A DNA stretch of 64,000 nt from Echinicola rosea (GCF_005281475.1 NZ_CP040106.1:1431501-1495500), one strand, 5' to 3'; positions 1 through 7,431 are shown, counted from the first letter of the stretch. Notes: generated by a model not told the origin, from the letters alone. Translations and numbers: made by a program.

Positions 1-1373
1 TTAATGGCCACCAAGTCCTTGTCATTTTCCGCTATTTGCCAGTGGATGGGTTGCTTTTTGGCGGGATAATTTCCAAAGCGAAAAAATGAGGTGTTGAGCC
101 AAGCGGTGTCTTTTTTGGTTTCCAGGCGATGGGTGGAGGAACTTACCTTAAGCTGAACGGGAATGTCGGTGAAGTCCTCCTTTTGGGAGGCTAATGATTC
201 GACTCTTTCCTTTATTCCTTCAGGATCCCAATCGTCCTCACCGCTGAGTAGGTTATACGTGTTGTAAAGTATGCTGTCCCCAATTTCCAATCGATATGCG
301 TTTAGCAATGGCTTATGGTCGAGCGTGACAGTGTTTTGAGGATGGTTGTTGCTGATCGTTATTGGTTTTCCATTTACTTGGACGTTGTATTGGTAATTTT
401 TCATGGAAGCGGGTGGTTCATCACGCCAGGCCAATGCTGTCATGTGGGAAGCGCTAAACCGTGTATCAATAACCGCTACTTGGCCATTGGCTTTGGTGAA
501 ATATTGCTCTCCACCAGTGTGGGACCGGATGTCACAGTTCAGAAATACCGCTCCTGTTCCGGTGGTATGGTAAAATGGCTTGGAGCTGTAAAAATCCAAA
601 GTACTGTTTTTGTAAACAGCAGTACCGCAGAGGGCATCATCAGTGGATTCGAAATGACATTGATCAAAGAATACCCGCTTTCCTCCTACAAAAGGGCAGA
701 GGTTTAGCCGACTGATAAAATGGGTGTTTCGGGCTACGATCTTGTCCCCATTACAATGGATCAGCTGGGCTTGGACAATGGCGTCGGCCCGACGTTTTCT
801 GCTGAGAGCCGGTTTTAAGGGGAATTTTAAATCCACATTACAATAATTGCCAAAAGTGATGTTTTCGGCTGAAGTCCCGTCGCCGTCAAAGCGGAACATG
901 GTGAAATTGCCCTTAGCGCCCAGTGTTTGGCCACGATTGCAGGCCAGAATGACATTTTCCGGATGCTTGTTCAGCCCAAAAAACCGAAGCCAGTCACATT
1001 TGATTTCCATCCCATACGGAACGGATCGCCCATCTTGCGGCAGCCTGACTTTAGGGTCATCAGGATCATCTATCCAGTACACATATGGAGCGATATAAAG
1101 TACCATGGGTGAATTTTCGGTGCCATCTATCACTTGCGCTGTTGCTTCTTGGACGGAATTGAATACGAATGGCCATTTGTCTGCTTCCATATCACTGAGC
1201 TGACCATCCACAAAGAAGGCTTTTGGCCCAAGTACAATGTGATTATCCTGATAAATGATATGGTCACTGCCAAAAGTAATCGGGTCGTCGAGATCCAAAG
1301 GAGCGTATGCCTTTTGGGCCCATATCAATTGGGGCACAAACATCAGTAACCAGAAGGATAAGTACTTTTTCAT
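1..1373 (-). CDS. Exported parallel beta-helix protein, pectinesterase/pectate-lyase-like fold (C-terminus cut by window)
   Basis: I translated this from the reverse strand: an ATG at 1373 opens 457 codons with no stop up to the left edge, so the 3' end is missing. The N-terminus is a signal peptide (MKKYLSFWLLMFVPQLIWAQ), so the product is exported. Around residues 85-220 come short repeating units of the kind LRFFGLNKHPENVILACN, ENITFGNYCNVDL and FDQCHFESTDDALCGTA, which look like the rungs of a right-handed beta-helix as found in pectin-active enzymes and related carbohydrate proteins. I see no catalytic signature that fixes an activity, so the enzyme class is open. It lies back to back with the MutS-like gene. 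Bacteroidota often carry such proteins in polysaccharide-degradation loci, and the fuconate-type dehydratase at the other window edge would fit that lifestyle, but a link is only inference. Confidence 0.75.
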   Translation of the reverse strand, partial: MKKYLSFWLLMFVPQLIWAQKAYAPLDLDDPITFGSDHIIYQDNHIVLGPKAFFVDGQLSDMEADKWPFVFNSVQEATAQVIDGTENSPMVLYIAPYVYWIDDPDDPKVRLPQDGRSVPYGMEIKCDWLRFFGLNKHPENVILACNRGQTLGAKGNFTMFRFDGDGTSAENITFGNYCNVDLKFPLKPALSRKRRADAIVQAQLIHCNGDKIVARNTHFISRLNLCPFVGGKRVFFDQCHFESTDDALCGTAVYKNSTLDFYSSKPFYHTTGTGAVFLNCDIRSHTGGEQYFTKANGQVAVIDTRFSASHMTALAWRDEPPASMKNYQYNVQVNGKPITISNNHPQNTVTLDHKPLLNAYRLEIGDSILYNTYNLLSGEDDWDPEGIKERVESLASQKEDFTDIPVQLKVSSSTHRLETKKDTAWLNTSFFRFGNYPAKKQPIHWQIAENDKDLVAI

Positions 1374-1423
1374 GCTATGAAGATAAAAATTACCTATGAA
1401 GAAACCTGTTTTGGACTTTATAT

Positions 1424-1431
1424 TATATTTG
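1424..1431 (+). promoter_or_regulatory. TAnnTTTG (-7-like) box in front of the MutS-like gene
   Basis: TATATTTG at 1424-1431 is followed by GGC and then ATG at 1435. TAnnTTTG is the established -7 consensus of Bacteroidota. Its position argues for the start at 1435 and a leaderless transcript rather than the in-frame ATG at 1396, which would place the box inside the coding region. No good -33 element is seen at the usual spacing. Confidence 0.45.
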
Positions 1432-1434
1432 GGC

Positions 1435-3192
1435 ATGAAACTAGATCTTCGCACCATCAATACTACTCAAGAACTACGTACCTGCAAGCGAAAAATTGCC
1501 AGTTTGGCATTATCGAGAATGTTCGTGTTTTTGGGCATGGTGGCACTGACCATCCTAGGGCTCACGGAAATCAGGTGGTTATTGCTTTTCTTTTTTCCCT
1601 TGGCGGGACTTTTTATTTACCTGATCCTGCTTTTTAACCTCCAGAAAGACCGCCAGGCATTTTTGAAGGCTGTGGCCAATATGGAGCATGAAAGGCAGCT
1701 GAGAAAGGAGCGAAAATTGGCTGGCTTTGATGCAGGAGAAGCATTTAAAGACAAAAAGCATCCTTTTTCCAATGATCTGGACTTATTTGGGGAGCATTCT
1801 CTGTTTCAGTTGCTGAACCATACCATTGGCGAGGGAGGAAAGCAGTTGTTGGCAAATTGGATGAAGGCTCCGGTCGATCCTGGCAAAGCGAAGAAGCGAT
1901 ATTCCGCGATAAAGGAATTGGCTGGCCATACGGACTTTATCAAGAATTTTGAGGCCACGGGAAAGGCATTCATCAAAGAAGAAAAATCAAAGAAACCATT
2001 TTATACTTGGCTAAAGACGCCGAGTGCCTGGAAGTCCTTTTATTGGCTTCCCCTTATCGGTGGGCCTCTTGCTGGACTTGCTTTTTTGGGTGGATGGCTT
2101 TATTTGGGCTGGCCGTTGGCTTACCTATTGATCTGGGTGTTGGGAGGCACAGGATTGTTGGGACTGATTTTTCGGCCGTTGCTGTTGGCCTTTAAGAATA
2201 TGCCCGATGAGGGAGATTTAAAAACCTACAGCATTTGGGCGAGAGAACTAGAGCAGCTGGATTTTAAAGACGATTATCTTCAAGAGCTTCAATCGCCTAT
2301 TTTGGGAGATGATTACCGTGCTTCTGATGCACTCAAATCCCTAGAGCAGCGTAGTTTTATGGTGCAGAGTCGTGCCAATATGATGTACTTGATCTTTAAT
2401 TTGCTGTTTTTGGTGGATTTTGGAGTGCTTTTTTCATTGGAGCAATGGAAAAAGAAACACGGCAGCAAGGTCCAAAGATGGGAAGACGTCTTTCAGGAAT
2501 GGCAGGTTTTGGTGTCACTGGCGGCCTTTACACATGATGAAGGTTTGGAGTGTCCGGTGACGTGGACAGATGAAATGGAGCTAAATGTAACCGATCTTAA
2601 GCATCCGCTTTTGTCCCAATCGGTATGTGTGGGGAATGATTTTGAGGTGTCAAGCGACCAGAAGACCATCCTGCTGACTGGATCCAATATGTCGGGAAAG
2701 ACCACATTTATGCGTACTGTGGGGGTCAATATGGTGTTGACCAACTTGGGGCTGAGCCCCTATGCCACTTCCTATGAAAGTGGGGCTTTTTGGCTGTTTA
2801 CCAGTATGCGCAATACCGATAACCTTGGAGAAAGTGTCAGCTCCTTTTATGCAGAGCTGGCCAGGATCAAAAGCCTGTTGGAACAAGCGGGAAAACAGTA
2901 TCCCGTATTTTATCTACTTGATGAGATCCTCAAAGGCACCAATACCACCGACCGGGTAATGGGTAGTGAGGCATTGATCAGGCAGCTCGCGGAAAGCAAT
3001 AGTAAAGGGATCATCAGTACCCATGATATTGAATTGGCTGAATTAGCTGATAAAATCCCAAGTTTGATCAATTATAGCTTTCACAGCGACATAAAGGACA
3101 ATGAGATCCTCTTTGATTATAAAATAAAAAAAGGCCCCTGTCCAAGCTTTAACGCCCATAAATTGATGGAATTGATGGGGATTCGCTTTTAG
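1435..3192 (+). CDS. Membrane-anchored MutS-like ATPase (mismatch repair protein family)
   Basis: A 585-residue protein when started at 1435; an in-frame ATG at 1396 would add 13 residues. The C-terminal third is a MutS ATPase domain: Walker A GSNMSGKTTF near residues 416-425, the following mismatch-family segment (GVNMVLTNLGLSPYA), Walker B YLLDEILKGTN near 492-502, and STHDIELAEL near 529. The N-terminal half lacks the MutS mismatch-recognition domain. Instead it has two hydrophobic blocks (about residues 28-70 and 200-245), each long enough for two membrane helices. This architecture recurs in Bacteroidota as an uncharacterised MutS-family branch. It probably hydrolyses ATP at the inner membrane; a role in DNA repair is not shown by the sequence. 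It starts 62 bp from the divergent beta-helix gene. Confidence 0.85.
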   Translation: MKLDLRTINTTQELRTCKRKIASLALSRMFVFLGMVALTILGLTEIRWLLLFFFPLAGLFIYLILLFNLQKDRQAFLKAVANMEHERQLRKERKLAGFDAGEAFKDKKHPFSNDLDLFGEHSLFQLLNHTIGEGGKQLLANWMKAPVDPGKAKKRYSAIKELAGHTDFIKNFEATGKAFIKEEKSKKPFYTWLKTPSAWKSFYWLPLIGGPLAGLAFLGGWLYLGWPLAYLLIWVLGGTGLLGLIFRPLLLAFKNMPDEGDLKTYSIWARELEQLDFKDDYLQELQSPILGDDYRASDALKSLEQRSFMVQSRANMMYLIFNLLFLVDFGVLFSLEQWKKKHGSKVQRWEDVFQEWQVLVSLAAFTHDEGLECPVTWTDEMELNVTDLKHPLLSQSVCVGNDFEVSSDQKTILLTGSNMSGKTTFMRTVGVNMVLTNLGLSPYATSYESGAFWLFTSMRNTDNLGESVSSFYAELARIKSLLEQAGKQYPVFYLLDEILKGTNTTDRVMGSEALIRQLAESNSKGIISTHDIELAELADKIPSLINYSFHSDIKDNEILFDYKIKKGPCPSFNAHKLMELMGIRF

Positions 3193-3275
3193 AATATGCA
3201 TGATTTTGGTGGTTTTGGCATAGCAATTGTTTATAAACAACTATAAACCAATTGTTTCACTAAACAACCATAGTT

Positions 3276-3428
3276 ATGAGCTCTTTATTATATTTGATCG
3301 CATTGATTCTTGTGATAGGATGGATATTTGGTGCCTTCGTTTACAGTGTCGGAGGATTGATACATATTTTATTGGTTCTTGCCGTTATCGCGGTGTTGTT
3401 TCGCCTAATCGGTGGACGGACAGTTTAG
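3276..3428 (+). CDS. Small lmo0937-family (DUF5670-like) membrane protein, 50 residues
   Basis: ATG at 3276 to TAG at 3428 encodes 50 residues, almost all hydrophobic. Two membrane helices flank the conserved-looking centre VYSVGGLIHILLVLAVIAVL, followed by a short basic tail (FRLIGGRTV). The GG-IHxLL-VxAV--L--R pattern is that of the lmo0937 family of tiny membrane proteins found widely in Bacteria. No biochemical role is established to my knowledge. It is a stand-alone gene with its own terminator at 3459-3496, and the first 367-bp element has inserted directly into the T-tract of that terminator. Confidence 0.8.
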   Translation: MSSLLYLIALILVIGWIFGAFVYSVGGLIHILLVLAVIAVLFRLIGGRTV

Positions 3429-3458
3429 CGAAGTACCAACTCACCATAATATTTAGCG

Positions 3459-3496
3459 AAAAAGTGCCAATCTCATGGAGGATGGCACTTTTTTTT
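3459..3496 (+). terminator. Rho-independent terminator of the small membrane protein gene
   Basis: A perfect 11-bp stem (AAAAAGTGCCA at 3459-3469 pairing with TGGCACTTTTT at 3483-3493) is followed by a run of T to 3496. The run of eight T is duplicated on the far side of the adjacent 367-bp element (3864-3871), as expected for a target-site duplication. Confidence 0.85.
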
Positions 3497-3863
3497 GGCT
3501 CTATATGGATTATAGAGGGTAAAGATATTATTCCGGTTAAATTAATGTTGATTCATGTTCCTTTTCAGTGGGCAATTTTCTATTCTGCCTTGAGGTATTT
3601 GACGTTAAGAAATCAAAGAAGTGGGCTGGAAAAAGCGCAGGCTTGTTTGACGTGAATCAGTACAAAAAATTGGTATGCTGCACAAATAGAGGAGTTTGCC
3701 TGCGTGAGTGCTGGCTTTGATTTTAGTCATATAGCTCACCGCAGCGGGTTTTTTTGGTTACGTTTTTCACCTGAAGGAAAAAAGTAACAAGGCAACAAGA
3801 TGAAAGGCAAGCTAGAATTTGACATGCAAAGTAATAGTTACCCATAGTAAATCATATAGAACC
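3497..3863 (+). mobile_element. 367-bp MITE-like element, copy 1 (ISL3-type ends)
   Basis: One of three copies of identical length; the others are 9114-9480 (inverted) and 58735-59101. The left end begins GGCTCTATATGG and the right end, read inwards, begins GGTTCTATATGA. Over 26 positions the two ends agree at about 20. The flanks are eight T on each side (3489-3496 and 3864-3871). No open frame is conserved among copies, so it is non-autonomous. Inside, GTTACGTTTTTC at about 3771 pairs with GAAAAAAGTAAC to form a hairpin. By eye it differs from copy 2 at two positions and from copy 3 at five. The GG(C/T)TCT termini and 8-bp duplications match what is known of ISL3-family elements; that assignment is inference. 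Confidence 0.85.
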
Positions 3864-3905
3864 TTTTTTTTAGATCAATCGGAAAAGTTACCCTTGTTAC
3901 TTTTT

Positions 3906-4007
3906 AGGAATCAAGCGTAAAAGTTGGGGGCTGCCAGTTTTCTTAATGGAAAAACCACCGATACATAAAAATGCCACAAAGGTCCAAAGGCACCAAGTGC
4001 ATGTTGG
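3906..4007. repeat. Dispersed ~100-bp repeat (family C), copy 1
   Basis: This stretch aligns along its length with 51640-51738. Shared blocks include AGTTGGGGGCTGCC, GTTTTCTTAATGG, ATACATAAAAATGCCACAA and CACCAAGTGCATGT. Both copies lie in intergenic DNA beside other repeats. I see no terminal inverted repeats or target duplications, so it is probably an old, decayed dispersed sequence. Confidence 0.65.
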
Positions 4008-4098
4008 ACCTGCATTGAACCCGCATTCAATGCCGTTTAGTTAGTGCGTATCCGGAAAATACGGGTTCTATCTTTTTTCCTTGTGCAGTTAGTTTTCT

Positions 4099-4358
4099 TG
4101 CTAAATTCCAGGTAGGTTTTTCATCTCTTTACCTTTGTTACTTTTTTGCTGCAGGTCAAAAAAGTAATCCAAAAACCCCGCCGCTACGCCACGGCGCACA
4201 GGTGTGCTTCTATTGGTCTAAAATTAAAACCTTCCCTCATGCAGGCAAACTCCTCCTTTTTAGCTGCAACATTTTTTTTGGCCAGCATTTCGTCAAACAA
4301 GCCTGCCTTCTTGTCCCCGCTTTTTAATTTCTTAACGCCCAATATCTGCAAGGCGGAT
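4099..4358. repeat. Dispersed ~260-bp repeat (family B), copy 1; homologous to the core of the 367-bp element
   Basis: Aligns with 56493-56774, which carries a short internal insertion, and more distantly with the reverse complement of the 367-bp elements. Shared landmarks in order are a hairpin GTTACTTTTTTG...CAAAAAAGTAAT near 4138-4170, a GC-rich block CCCCGCCGCTACGCCACGG, CATGCAGGCAAACTCCTC, GTCAAACAAGCCTGC and CTGCAAGGCGGAT. It lacks the GGCTCTATATG ends. Open frames that cross it are byproducts of the repeat and not genes. Confidence 0.7.
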
Positions 4359-4963
4359 CCATTTTATACATGTTTAAAAAAGGCCATGGATTAAAACCAT
4401 AATTCTCTCAAAGGACGATTCGTATTGGAAAAACTTCTTAACTAAACGACATTGATATTCCGGGTTAAACTCATCTAAATCATTCTCCCCACTTGGGCAG
4501 ACAGGTGCGATGCTTTATTAGTACTTTAGACCAACTGATTTCCTTGCTCTTTCAGCATTTTCTGCGATAGGCTGCTGTTATCCTAATGTACAAACTTGGA
4601 GAAAGTGCCAGCGGCACGATGGATTTAGTAACCAGCGGATTCATCCGCTGGATGTTAAGGCCTCCTCCACCTCCAGAAGGAGTGCCAGCGGCACGGATGA
4701 TAGGTGCCTACACAAAATTAATGTTAAATGCGTTTGCCCTGTTTTCAAAAGCCGGATTCGGTAGATTAGGCATGCATACTTATTTTGCTGCTGGCTACTA
4801 ATAGAACCGATATCAATCTGGCATACTAAGGAAATATTGCTTGGTTTACGACCTATAGGTGCCCATTCTTTTTCTATGTGCATTATATTCATAGAATCAG
4901 CAAACCAATGGAGTTACAAGGACAAATTATGCGTTGAAGGTGCGTGGTACGGAGAAATTGTTT
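4359..4963. other. Gene-free stretch with short palindromic repeats before purK
   Basis: No coding region is supported here. It holds two copies of the palindromic 13-mer GTGCCAGCGGCAC (4605-4617 and 4682-4694) and, between them, a perfect 9-bp stem with a 2-nt loop (CCAGCGGAT at 4632-4640 and ATCCGCTGG at 4643-4651). Related phrases follow each (GATAGGTGCC near 4700 and CTATAGGTGCC near 4853). These look like REP-type palindromic units. I see nothing else of substance. Confidence 0.5.
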
Positions 4964-4971
4964 TAATTTTG
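4964..4971 (+). promoter_or_regulatory. TAnnTTTG box upstream of purK
   Basis: TAATTTTG at 4964-4971 fits the Bacteroidota -7 consensus and would give a 5' leader of roughly 20-25 nt before the GTG start at 5000. The -33 region has no convincing TTTG at 19-21 bp. Confidence 0.4.
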
Positions 4972-4999
4972 GGCATTATTTCCAAAAAATAACGTAAAA

Positions 5000-6139
5000 G
5001 TGCAAGATAACTATCAGCAAAAGGTATTAGGAATAGTAGGGGGAGGTCAGCTTGGACGTATGGTCATACAGTCGGCCATCAACTATAACATCGATATCCA
5101 CATCCTGGATCCGGATGAAAATGCACCCTGTAGGCACATCTGTCACGATTTTAGTCATGGGAATTTGACGGATTATGATACGGTGTATGCCTTTGGGAAG
5201 GACTGTGATGTAATTACTATTGAGATAGAGAATGTAAACACGGAGGCACTGGAGCAGCTGGCCAAAGAGGGCAAAAAGGTTTTTCCCCAGCCTGAAATCA
5301 TCCGTTTGATCCAAGATAAGCGGGAGCAGAAACAGTTTTATAAGGCAAACAATATTCCTACGGCGGATTTTATCCTGACGGATACCAAAGCAGCTGTACT
5401 GTCGAATGCCGATTTTCTACCGGCTGTCAATAAATTGGGAAAAGAAGGATATGACGGAAGAGGTGTGCAGGTGCTTAAATCCGAGGAGGATTTGGAGAAG
5501 GCTTTTGAGGCACCGAGCTTGTTGGAAAAGTTGATCGATTTTGATAAGGAAATCGCTGTAATCGTCTCCAAGAACGAGCATGGAGAATTGGTGGCTTTCC
5601 CGCCAGTAGAATGCGCTTTTCACCCTACCGCCAACTTGGTGGAATTTCTATTTGCTCCGGCGCAGATCGCTGATGAGATAGGTGAAAAGGCCACCAAAGT
5701 GGCAAAGGACGTCATTACCAAATTAGATATGATTGGAATTTTGGCCGTGGAGATGTTTGTGACCAAATCAGGAGACATCTTGGTCAATGAAATTGCGCCA
5801 AGGCCACATAACAGCGGTCACCATACCATAGAGGCCAATTTCACTTCTCAGTTTGAGCAGCACTTAAGGTCCGTCATGGGCATGCCGCTGGGGAATACTG
5901 AACTTCGGATTCCTGCTGCCATGGTCAACCTCCTTGGAGAGGATGGGTTTACCGGTGAGTCAATGGTGGAAGGAATGGACGAGGCCATGAAAGAAAAAGG
6001 TGTCTATATCCACTTGTATGGTAAGAAAATCACCAAACCTTTCCGAAAAATGGGGCATGTGACTATTTTGGAAGAGAATGTGGAGGCTTTGAAAGCCAAA
6101 GCCCTTAAAATCAAAAACAGCATAAAGATAAAAGCATAG
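5000..6139 (+). CDS. purK: N5-carboxyaminoimidazole ribonucleotide synthetase
   Basis: 379 residues, the usual PurK length. PurK uses ATP and bicarbonate to convert AIR to N5-CAIR in de novo purine synthesis. The Rossmann-like N-terminus has VGGGQLGRM at residues 13-21. The ATP-grasp domain ends with VNEIAPRPHNSGHHT at about 262-276, the metal/ATP-binding signature of this family. The start is a GTG at 5000; no ATG lies in frame before the glycine motif. purE follows after 3 bp, so the two consecutive pathway steps form an operon. The region upstream is packed with repeats, so the promoter is probably the box at 4964. Confidence 0.95.
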   Translation: MQDNYQQKVLGIVGGGQLGRMVIQSAINYNIDIHILDPDENAPCRHICHDFSHGNLTDYDTVYAFGKDCDVITIEIENVNTEALEQLAKEGKKVFPQPEIIRLIQDKREQKQFYKANNIPTADFILTDTKAAVLSNADFLPAVNKLGKEGYDGRGVQVLKSEEDLEKAFEAPSLLEKLIDFDKEIAVIVSKNEHGELVAFPPVECAFHPTANLVEFLFAPAQIADEIGEKATKVAKDVITKLDMIGILAVEMFVTKSGDILVNEIAPRPHNSGHHTIEANFTSQFEQHLRSVMGMPLGNTELRIPAAMVNLLGEDGFTGESMVEGMDEAMKEKGVYIHLYGKKITKPFRKMGHVTILEENVEALKAKALKIKNSIKIKA

Positions 6140-6142
6140 ATT

Positions 6143-6658
6143 ATGAGCAAACAGGTAGGAATCATCATGGGGAGTAAGTCTGATCTTCCCATCATGTCGG
6201 AAGCAGCGAAGGCGCTGGAAGAATTAGGCGTCAACTATGAACTTACCATTGTCTCGGCACACCGAACCCCGAGAAGGATGATAGATTATGCAGAAAGTGC
6301 TCGCCAGCGCGGTATTAAAATAATTATTGCCGGAGCCGGAGGAGCAGCTCATCTTCCTGGAATGGTGGCCTCACTGACCTCTCTGCCTGTAATCGGCGTG
6401 CCAATCAAGTCTTCAAATAGCATCGACGGCTGGGACAGTATCCTGTCGATCTTGCAAATGCCCGCGGGCATCCCTGTGGCTACTGTAGCCCTAAATGGCG
6501 CTAAAAATGCCGGAATATTGGCGGCATCTATGGTGGGAGCTTATGATGCTAAGGTCGCCGAAAATATGGAGAAATTTAAGAAGGAGCTGCGGGAAAAAGT
6601 AGAGGAGAATGCACGTGATGTGGAATTGAAAGGCTGGAAGGATACCTTGGATGATTAG
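6143..6658 (+). CDS. purE: N5-carboxyaminoimidazole ribonucleotide mutase
   Basis: 171 residues; converts N5-CAIR to CAIR, the product of PurK's partner reaction. Class I PurE motifs are all present: GSKSD at residues 10-14, SAHRTP at 38-43 and AGAGGAAHLPGM at 63-74. It begins 3 bp after purK and is surely cotranscribed with it. A strong hairpin at 6694-6735 lies downstream. Confidence 0.96.
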   Translation: MSKQVGIIMGSKSDLPIMSEAAKALEELGVNYELTIVSAHRTPRRMIDYAESARQRGIKIIIAGAGGAAHLPGMVASLTSLPVIGVPIKSSNSIDGWDSILSILQMPAGIPVATVALNGAKNAGILAASMVGAYDAKVAENMEKFKKELREKVEENARDVELKGWKDTLDD

Positions 6659-6693
6659 CTTGCCATATGTCCACGCCCAAGCTTTTATAGAAA

Positions 6694-6735
6694 CCATCCA
6701 ATGCAACCCTCTATTTTAAGGGTTATATTGGATGG
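6694..6735 (+). terminator. Long hairpin downstream of purKE
   Basis: CCATCCAAT (6694-6702) pairs with ATTGGATGG (6727-6735), and inside it AACCCT (6705-6710) pairs with AGGGTT (6719-6724), giving a two-part stem with a 2-nt internal bulge on each side. There is no proper T-tract after it, so it may stabilise the 3' end or pause polymerase rather than be a classical terminator. Confidence 0.5.
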
Positions 6736-6824
6736 CGTATCATCTTTAAAGGCTGTTTTTTGTAGTAAGTAATTAAATTTTAGTATATTATATGTTGACG
6801 TATTAGTCGTATAATAGTTTAATT

Positions 6825-7253
6825 ATGGAAAAAGTAAGCATTCCTATTTGGTTTTGGGTAGTAGCGGGCGTGATGCTTGTATGGAATTTACTGGGAGTGG
6901 GTTCCTTTTTTATGCACGTAGGGATGACAGAAGAGAGCCTAGCAGCATTACCAGAAGCAGAGAGGGAGTTATATGCGGTTTATCCTACTTGGGCTCTTTT
7001 GGCTTTTGCAGTGGCAGTTTTTGGTGGAGTTTTTGGGTGTATCGGGCTATTGATGCGAAAAAAATGGGCTAAATTCATACTTGTCATTTCCTTGATTGGC
7101 ATCATCATTCAGATGTTCCATAGCCTGATCATTGCAAGGGCTACCGATGTATATGGACCAGGTGCTATTGTGATGCCGGTTTTGGTAATCGTAATAGCAG
7201 TATTTTTAGTTTGGATGGCCAATTACAGCATTAAAAGACATTGGCTTATCTGA
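6825..7253 (+). CDS. Conserved four-helix integral membrane protein, unknown function
   Basis: 142 residues with four hydrophobic helices: about residues 7-31 (IWFWVVAGVMLVWNLLGVGS), 55-77, 84-103 and 113-133. The loop after helix 1 is acidic (MTEESLAALPEAERELY). I recognise the general type, a small Bacteroidota inner-membrane protein sometimes annotated as a sugar-transporter-like protein, but no domain or activity can be assigned. It stands alone between purE and the LuxR-type regulator. Confidence 0.8.
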   Translation: MEKVSIPIWFWVVAGVMLVWNLLGVGSFFMHVGMTEESLAALPEAERELYAVYPTWALLAFAVAVFGGVFGCIGLLMRKKWAKFILVISLIGIIIQMFHSLIIARATDVYGPGAIVMPVLVIVIAVFLVWMANYSIKRHWLI

Positions 7254-7413
7254 TGGAAATGCCCATTTTGATGATGAAGTAATTTTCTTTTCTACTTTCA
7301 AATCATTGATTTATGATGATTTATGTGATAAAATGAGTAGGTTTGTGTGATTTTAACGTTGATTTTTGTTAATAAGATATAAATTTTAGAACTAAAGTCC
7401 TATTTTTAGAAAA

Positions 7414-7431
7414 AGGGTAACTTTGTACCCT
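7414..7431 (+). promoter_or_regulatory. TAnnTTTG box embedded in a palindrome upstream of the LuxR-type gene
   Basis: TAACTTTG (7418-7425) matches the -7 consensus. It lies within AGGGTA-N6-TACCCT (arms 7414-7419 and 7426-7431), so any protein binding the palindrome would block the promoter. The leader to the ATG at 7451 would be about 20 nt. Regulation by the adjacent LuxR-type protein itself is a possibility, not shown. Confidence 0.45.

Noticed and set aside
3227..3655. 142-codon plus-strand frame over the small membrane protein and MITE copy 1
   Set aside because: It runs out of frame through the 50-residue gene, a terminator and a mobile element; its translation has no family features.
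4146..4394. 82-codon frame within the family B repeat
   Set aside because: It exists only because the repeat is open in one frame; copy 2 of the repeat does not preserve the same frame and length.
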